This document shows positions 45,597-50,047 of a stretch of DNA of 50,047 nucleotides, piece after piece (position 1 is the stretch's first letter; each line of letters begins with the position of its first letter). The notes under the pieces were generated by a model. It was not told where the DNA came from and made no database searches. It was given only the letters and a program-made list of their open reading frames with translations. This DNA is from Bacteroidaceae bacterium. Lineage in GTDB: Bacteria > Bacteroidota > Bacteroidia > Bacteroidales > Bacteroidaceae. The stretch covers positions 1-50,047 of the forward strand of contig JAKSLI010000020.1 in the NCBI GenBank assembly GCA_024401305.1, read 5' to 3'. Position numbers and translations under genes: made by a program.

Positions 45597-48500
45597 AAAA
45601 CGTAACATACTATAGCGCTGGTGCGGGCAGCGGAAAGACATACAAGCTTACACACCTCCTTGCCGACAAGATACAGGGAGTTGTTCGCAATGACAAGAAC
45701 GACGTCATTGGCAGCTGCGATCCTTTGGCACCAAGCGAGGTCATACTCACCACCTTCACCAAAGCCGCAGCATCCGATTTCCGCGAGCGTGCGCGAGCAG
45801 CACTCTACGAAGTAGGTCTTCACGAGAAGGCAGCCTTGCTCGACCAGGCACTCATCGGAACAGTCCACTCCGTAGGCGAAGCTTTCATCCTTCGTTACTG
45901 GTACCTGCTCGGTCTCAGTCCGGATATGAGGATCATGGATGAGGAAAGCACCAATATCTACATCAGTCAGTCCCTATCCCAGTTGCCGACCGCTGACGAC
46001 ATCAGCCTTTTCCGTGAGTTCCAGCGAACCTTCGAACTTACCCTAAGCGAAGGCAGGCGCTCATTCCCCGACACCATGTTCTGGAAGGAGTGGCTCAATG
46101 CCATCATCACCAAGGGCGAATCTTATCGAGTGGAGGATTTCACAAACTCGTGCAATTATTCGTTGCAGAAAATCCGCGAATATTTCAAGCCTGACGGCAC
46201 TGACTTCGACCTGTCGCGCGACCGTTTCATCCCTTTGCTTCAGTTCGTTGTCGATACCGACAGTTCGGATGAGCGTAACGCTGCACAGACACGCTGCAAG
46301 AAGGCACGCGATTTCTTGGCAGACAAGATGTGGGGCATATCCGACTATGCGGCTGTAGGCAAGTTCCTTGGTGGACTTCCTAAGGGACACCAGAAAGGAT
46401 GTCCAGCCATTCCGAATGCAGCAGCAGAGCTCGCCGGCATCTGGCAGAGCAATCAGGTGTATTCGCTTTTGGAGAAACTTGTTAAGCGACTCTTTGAACT
46501 TGCCTCACAGTGGCGCAAGGAGTATAAGGCATACAAGCAGGAGATGCGCATCATCGACTTCAACGATATGGAAGTCTATATGTTGGAGTTGCTCAAGAAT
46601 CCAGACATCGGCGAGGAAATCAGCGGCCGCTACAAGTGCCTTATGGTCGATGAGTTCCAGGACTCAAGCCCTATACAGGTCGATATCTTCAACCGCCTGT
46701 CGAAACTCGTCAGCGAATCTTATTGGTGTGGCGATTCCAAGCAGGCTATCTACGGTTTCCGTGGAGCCGATACCGATCTCACGGAGGCTGTGGCAAACAT
46801 GATTCCTGCCGCCAACTTCCACACGCTCGACACCTCATATCGTTCGGAACCGGATATCGTCAATTTCTGCAACTCCGTCTTCACCCGTTCCTTTGCCGGC
46901 AAACTGCCTGCCGCCAAGGTGGTACTCAAGCCGCATCGCACGAAGACATCCTATGGTCCTAACCTTATCCATTGGGCGTCTTCCGAAAGCAACAAGGAAT
47001 CGTTCCACAATCAGCTTGCCGACTATGTTGCTGATTTCATCAAAGAATATGCCAACCACGAAGACGACCCTTTCGATTACAAGGACATTGCCATCCTTGC
47101 ACGCACTCGTTCAAATGCTGACAGCGATATCAATCAGATAGCCAACGCCCTCTCAGCGAAGGGCATTCCGGTCAATGTGGGTGCCGGTTCGCTCAAGAAT
47201 CAGAAGGAGACGGAACTCATCATGTCCATCCTTACACTTGTCACCGACCCGACAAGCCAGTTGGCAAAGGCTAAGATAGCACATCTTACCACTCCTGGCT
47301 TTGACCTCCCAACCCTCATCGACTCGCGCCTTGAGAGTCTTCAGGACAGTGAGAAGCGAAGGGCATGGCTCGACGACAACCCTCTCGTGCAGCGCATACT
47401 TTCCATTCGCAAGCAGTGGATTGACCAGAGCGTGTCAGCACTCGTTGAGAGCGTGATGGTGGAACTCAACCTCCGCTCCGTTATCAAGGGTTGGGAAGGT
47501 TCATGGCAACAGCGAGAGCGCAACCTCTATCAGATTATCGAATTGGCAACGAACTATGAGGAGCAATGCGAGGTGATGACACTTGGAGCCACGACAACCG
47601 GTTTCCTCGACTATCTCAAGGTCAACGATGCCGCTTCCGCAGGCGACAATAATGGCGTTGTCGTCGGCACATACCATCACTCCAAGGGTTTGCAGTGGAA
47701 GAATGTCATTCTCGTTTCCTTGGACCACGATTTTGCAAAGGACAAGGATGTTGTTCTTCGCCACATGCTGGGTGTGCAGAAAGTGCGTACCGCCCAGCCA
47801 ACGGCAGACAATCTGTTCCCGGAAATGATTATCAGTCTCATTCCGCAAGTGTTCCCTGTAAGTTATGGAACTCCGAGCATCCCAGACTATATCCTCAATG
47901 CCATTCTTGCATCGCCGGAATACGCCAAGGTGCGCGAGGCAACCATCGAAGAGTGCAAGCGACTGCTCTATGTCGGCATGACGCGCGCCCAGGACAAGCT
48001 CATCACAGTAACAAAGGTTCAGTCTCGCAACAACGACCCTGTGGCATGGCTCAAGAACATTGGCATGGATCCAAAACTGCCATCAGCCGACGACACCGAG
48101 GTTGACCTTTGCGGCACCGGACTGATGTCAGTCATCCAGAAACTTGCAACAGATGGGGAAGCAGAAGGTTCATTGACCCCTTTGAACCCTTTGAACCCTT
48201 TGAACCCTTTGAACCCACTGAACCCACTGAACCCACTGAAACCATCAGTTTACGACCTTCCTGCAAGCGATATCAAGGACTATAAAGCCAAGTATGTAGC
48301 CCCAAGCCACACCGGTCGCACGGACATCGGAACAGCCACTATCGTATCCACCAGCGAGCGCATTCCGTTCAAGGGCGACGACAATATGCACCTTGTTGGA
48401 GATTGCATCCATAACATCTATGCCGCATGCAATGGCGACGAGGCTCACGATGTAGAACTTGCCAAGAAATTCATTCGCGCTTGCCATTTCGACAAGATAC

Positions 48501-48856
48501 TCCCATCAGCAGAATCCGTCATTCGCGCCCGTCAGAACCTCCTGGATTTCCTTGCGCAGCAGGGAGAGAAAGTGGCGGAATACCACGAGCTACCGTTCAA
48601 CCACCTCGCAGAAGACCAGATAGTCAGAGGCTCCATGGACTTGGTTTGGGAAACAACCGACGGCTGCATCCTCGTCGATTACAAGACCTATCCGGGCAAG
48701 ATCTCCGATGTGGCAAACCCGAAGCACGCCCACTATGCTGGACGATACAAACCGCAGTTCGACTGCTACCGCTCAGCACTCGAGGCAGCAGGCAAACGCG
48801 TCCTTAAGAGCTTCGTCTATTACCCAATCAACGGAGCAATCGTCGAAATCTCATAG
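45593..48856 (+). CDS. AddA-like UvrD-family helicase-nuclease
   Basis: Protein of 1087 residues resembling AddA, the ATP-driven 3'-5' helicase subunit that also carries a nuclease. Walker A is at the very start (YYSAGAGSGKT, Lys15), then ILTTFTKAAASDFRERAR (motif Ia), RIIDFNDMEVY, CLMVDEFQDSSPIQ (Walker B, about 348-361), WCGDSKQAIYGFRGAD (motif III), GTYHHSKGLQWKNVILV (motif V) and ECKRLLYVGMTRAQDKL (motif VI). The C-terminal PD-(D/E)xK domain has LVGDCIHNIYAA, RGSMDLVW, ILVDYKTYPG and YKPQFDCYRSAL. A run of LNP units joins the helicase to the nuclease. Both subunits thus keep a nuclease site, as in AddAB. Confidence 0.88.
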   Translation: MKNVTYYSAGAGSGKTYKLTHLLADKIQGVVRNDKNDVIGSCDPLAPSEVILTTFTKAAASDFRERARAALYEVGLHEKAALLDQALIGTVHSVGEAFILRYWYLLGLSPDMRIMDEESTNIYISQSLSQLPTADDISLFREFQRTFELTLSEGRRSFPDTMFWKEWLNAIITKGESYRVEDFTNSCNYSLQKIREYFKPDGTDFDLSRDRFIPLLQFVVDTDSSDERNAAQTRCKKARDFLADKMWGISDYAAVGKFLGGLPKGHQKGCPAIPNAAAELAGIWQSNQVYSLLEKLVKRLFELASQWRKEYKAYKQEMRIIDFNDMEVYMLELLKNPDIGEEISGRYKCLMVDEFQDSSPIQVDIFNRLSKLVSESYWCGDSKQAIYGFRGADTDLTEAVANMIPAANFHTLDTSYRSEPDIVNFCNSVFTRSFAGKLPAAKVVLKPHRTKTSYGPNLIHWASSESNKESFHNQLADYVADFIKEYANHEDDPFDYKDIAILARTRSNADSDINQIANALSAKGIPVNVGAGSLKNQKETELIMSILTLVTDPTSQLAKAKIAHLTTPGFDLPTLIDSRLESLQDSEKRRAWLDDNPLVQRILSIRKQWIDQSVSALVESVMVELNLRSVIKGWEGSWQQRERNLYQIIELATNYEEQCEVMTLGATTTGFLDYLKVNDAASAGDNNGVVVGTYHHSKGLQWKNVILVSLDHDFAKDKDVVLRHMLGVQKVRTAQPTADNLFPEMIISLIPQVFPVSYGTPSIPDYILNAILASPEYAKVREATIEECKRLLYVGMTRAQDKLITVTKVQSRNNDPVAWLKNIGMDPKLPSADDTEVDLCGTGLMSVIQKLATDGEAEGSLTPLNPLNPLNPLNPLNPLNPLKPSVYDLPASDIKDYKAKYVAPSHTGRTDIGTATIVSTSERIPFKGDDNMHLVGDCIHNIYAACNGDEAHDVELAKKFIRACHFDKILPSAESVIRARQNLLDFLAQQGEKVAEYHELPFNHLAEDQIVRGSMDLVWETTDGCILVDYKTYPGKISDVANPKHAHYAGRYKPQFDCYRSALEAAGKRVLKSFVYYPINGAIVEIS
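48175..48243 (+). repeat. 9-nt coding repeat in the AddA-like gene
   Basis: Four TTGAACCCT-type units followed by three CTGAACCCA-type units encode repeated Leu-Asn-Pro. They lie between helicase motif VI and the C-terminal nuclease domain, so unit gain or loss would change linker length in steps of three residues without breaking frame. Confidence 0.9.
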
Positions 48857-49310
48857 GAAACAATATACTTTTAGGCACAAATCTTATAAACCGCAGATTG
48901 GCTTTGACTTTCCGCTTCGCGCCGCCTTCCTTCGGTTCAACCTAATTCACGCAGATAATTCTTATAATTATTTTTTATACCGAACACGAATATCTCGAAT
49001 TTAACGAATAAAAGATTAGAGTGTAATTCGTGTTCGAAAATAAAACTTTAAGTGGTAAATTTGGTTTAATTATAAATATAACTTTAGCAAATGAACACAA
49101 TTATTTTTTTACCGAACACGAAACGAAGGAAGGCGGCGCGAAGCGGAACTGAAAGTCGGCGGTCCGAAGGAGAAAGCCAAAGTCAATTTCTCGAATTTAA
49201 CGAATAAAAGAGTGTAATTCGTGCAATTCGTGTTCGAAAATAAAACTTTAAGTGGTAAATTTGGTTTAATTATAAAATACATCCGTTAGATCCGTGTTCA
49301 GATATAGCAG
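48857..49310. repeat. Nested direct and inverted repeats after the AddA-like gene
   Basis: No gene. A 23-bp inverted repeat lies at 48912-48934 and 49124-49146 (CCGCTTCGCGCCGCCTTCC side and its complement). A direct repeat of about 85 bp lies at 48993-49076 and 49189-49276; its last 52 bp are identical and exactly 200 bp apart. ACCGAACACGAA occurs at 48979 and 49111, and its complement TTCGTGTTCG lies inside the direct repeats. The layout suggests a non-autonomous mobile or dispersed element, or the result of its duplication. Confidence 0.8.
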
Positions 49311-49743
49311 AAATCCATCCGCGCCATCCGCGAGCAAAATCCCCCCTTTCAATCCGTAAGCAAATCCCCCTAATCCGCTTACAATCAGCATTTTGATTCG
49401 TCCTCTAGAATGAAACAAAAGTCACGAAAAGATATTTATGCGGAAAACATGACCGTTACAAAGAGATAGCAACTACCTGATTATCAGCAACATATCCCCT
49501 CTACACACCAAACCGCCCCCGAAAACACCCCGAAAAGCCGCGATTTCCGTGCCACTTTCGCACAATATCCCCGTGCATTACGCCACAAAACTCACGGTAA
49601 CTTGCATCGAGTTCCTATGCCTTTTGCAGAAAGAGCAGCAAACAGTGCGTTTTCATGCCAATTATCAGCGGCTCCACATCCCCGCAGAACTTTTCTGGGC
49701 ATAAATCCTGCGGACACGCCAACTTACGGTTCGTAATGAACAG
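49311..49743. other. Non-coding tail with short repeated phrases
   Basis: No convincing gene. It has repeated ATCCGC/ATCCGT phrases (49265-49385) and a CAAAACTCA...GCATCGAGTTCCTATG segment (49587-49617) related to the repeat near 11478. I see no RNA gene or terminator that I can support. Confidence 0.5.
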
Positions 49744-49896
49744 ACCGAACGAATGAACGAACGAACAACAAACACACCCCACACTCCCCCATTCCTAATA
49801 ATACATCATTCCTTAATTAAAATAAATATATAATAGATGTGTACCCCCTTTTTGTGTACCAATCCCATTGTATGTTTGTTCGTTCATTCGTTCGGT
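49744..49896. repeat. 19-bp inverted repeats flanking a 115-bp AT-rich segment
   Basis: ACCGAACGAATGAACGAAC (49744-49762) and its exact complement (49878-49896) enclose AT-rich DNA. A TATGTTTG at 49871-49878 matches the rightward -7 consensus, though a TTTG lies only 16 bp upstream of it. Arms built from GAAC units could also be simple repeats. An ATG at 50022 might begin a gene running out of the window, but only eight codons are visible. Confidence 0.6.
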
Positions 49897-50047
49897 TTTA
49901 GCCATCAATTTCAGTTGACTACAATTTGTAGCCAACTCGTTTCCTTGGCGTTTCAAACGGTTTTTCAGAACACTCCAGTATTTATACAATTAGGCACAAA
50001 GTCAAAGAATTACAAGGATTTATGGTAAGATTTCTGTTAGATTTAAG

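Noticed and set aside
49837-50028. 63-codon frame near the right edge
   Set aside because: It crosses one arm of the inverted repeat and has a low-complexity, Phe/Cys-rich composition with no start signal.
1-50047. tRNA, rRNA, transposase or integrase genes
   Set aside because: I looked for conserved rRNA/tRNA landmarks and for transposase or recombinase motifs in the translated frames and found none.

Overview
The window reads as chromosomal DNA of a Bacteroidetes bacterium, most likely Prevotella/Segatella or a close relative. The reasons are several matches to the Bacteroidetes promoter (TTTG, about 19-20 bp, TAnnTTTG), a SusC/SusD pair, lipoproteins with an acidic export signal after the lipid cysteine, pectin-degrading enzymes, and an OmpA-type tail of the kind I recall from Prevotella outer-membrane proteins. 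I see no rRNA, tRNA, transposase, phage gene or CRISPR array.

Left arm, mostly minus strand (1-11254). A promoter near 11311-11341 drives a rhamnogalacturonan-I degradation operon: a BNR_4-type beta-propeller protein, a PL11 lyase, a YetA/PL26-like exo-lyase with an N-terminal DUF6250-like module, and a GH105 unsaturated-uronyl hydrolase. Together they would cut the RG-I backbone and remove the unsaturated end sugar. No SusC/SusD pair accompanies them here. Downstream lie a CPBP-family membrane protease, a surface-lipoprotein DNA/RNA nuclease, and the start of a TonB-dependent receptor cut by the window edge. Two gene junctions in the operon carry copies of the same repeat, which supplies both the stop codon of one gene and the start of the next gene's signal peptide.

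Centre left, plus strand (11749-21930). This is mainly housekeeping: a MATE exporter, a small outer-membrane barrel, nadC, a TPR protein with a trypsin-like domain whose catalytic residues look lost, mnmA, valS, a clostripain-type lipoprotein peptidase and a YraN-family protein.

Centre right, plus strand (22057-39084). This is a glycan-utilisation locus in two transcription blocks. The first encodes a GH97-GH95 fusion enzyme, a sugar MFS transporter, a ROK sugar kinase and a histidine acid phosphatase. The second encodes a GH89 alpha-N-acetylglucosaminidase, a NagX/HGSNAT-like membrane acetyltransferase, a SusC with an OmpA-like domain fused after its barrel, and SusD. The enzymes fit a host-type glycan with terminal alpha-linked galactose, fucose and GlcNAc (inference). 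It ends in a strong terminator shared with the convergent recR operon; a possible small RNA lies just before it.

Right arm (39354-50047). A recR - small membrane protein - glycosyltransferase operon runs on the minus strand. Upstream of recR is a tandem array of three 84-bp repeats, each holding a promoter facing recR and a perfect 18-bp-arm hairpin. Divergent from it are a NADAR-domain protein, a 94-residue unknown, and an AddB-like/AddA-like nuclease-helicase pair overlapping by ATGA. The last 1.2 kb has no convincing gene and holds layered direct and inverted repeats, including an inverted-repeat pair that could be an invertible segment.
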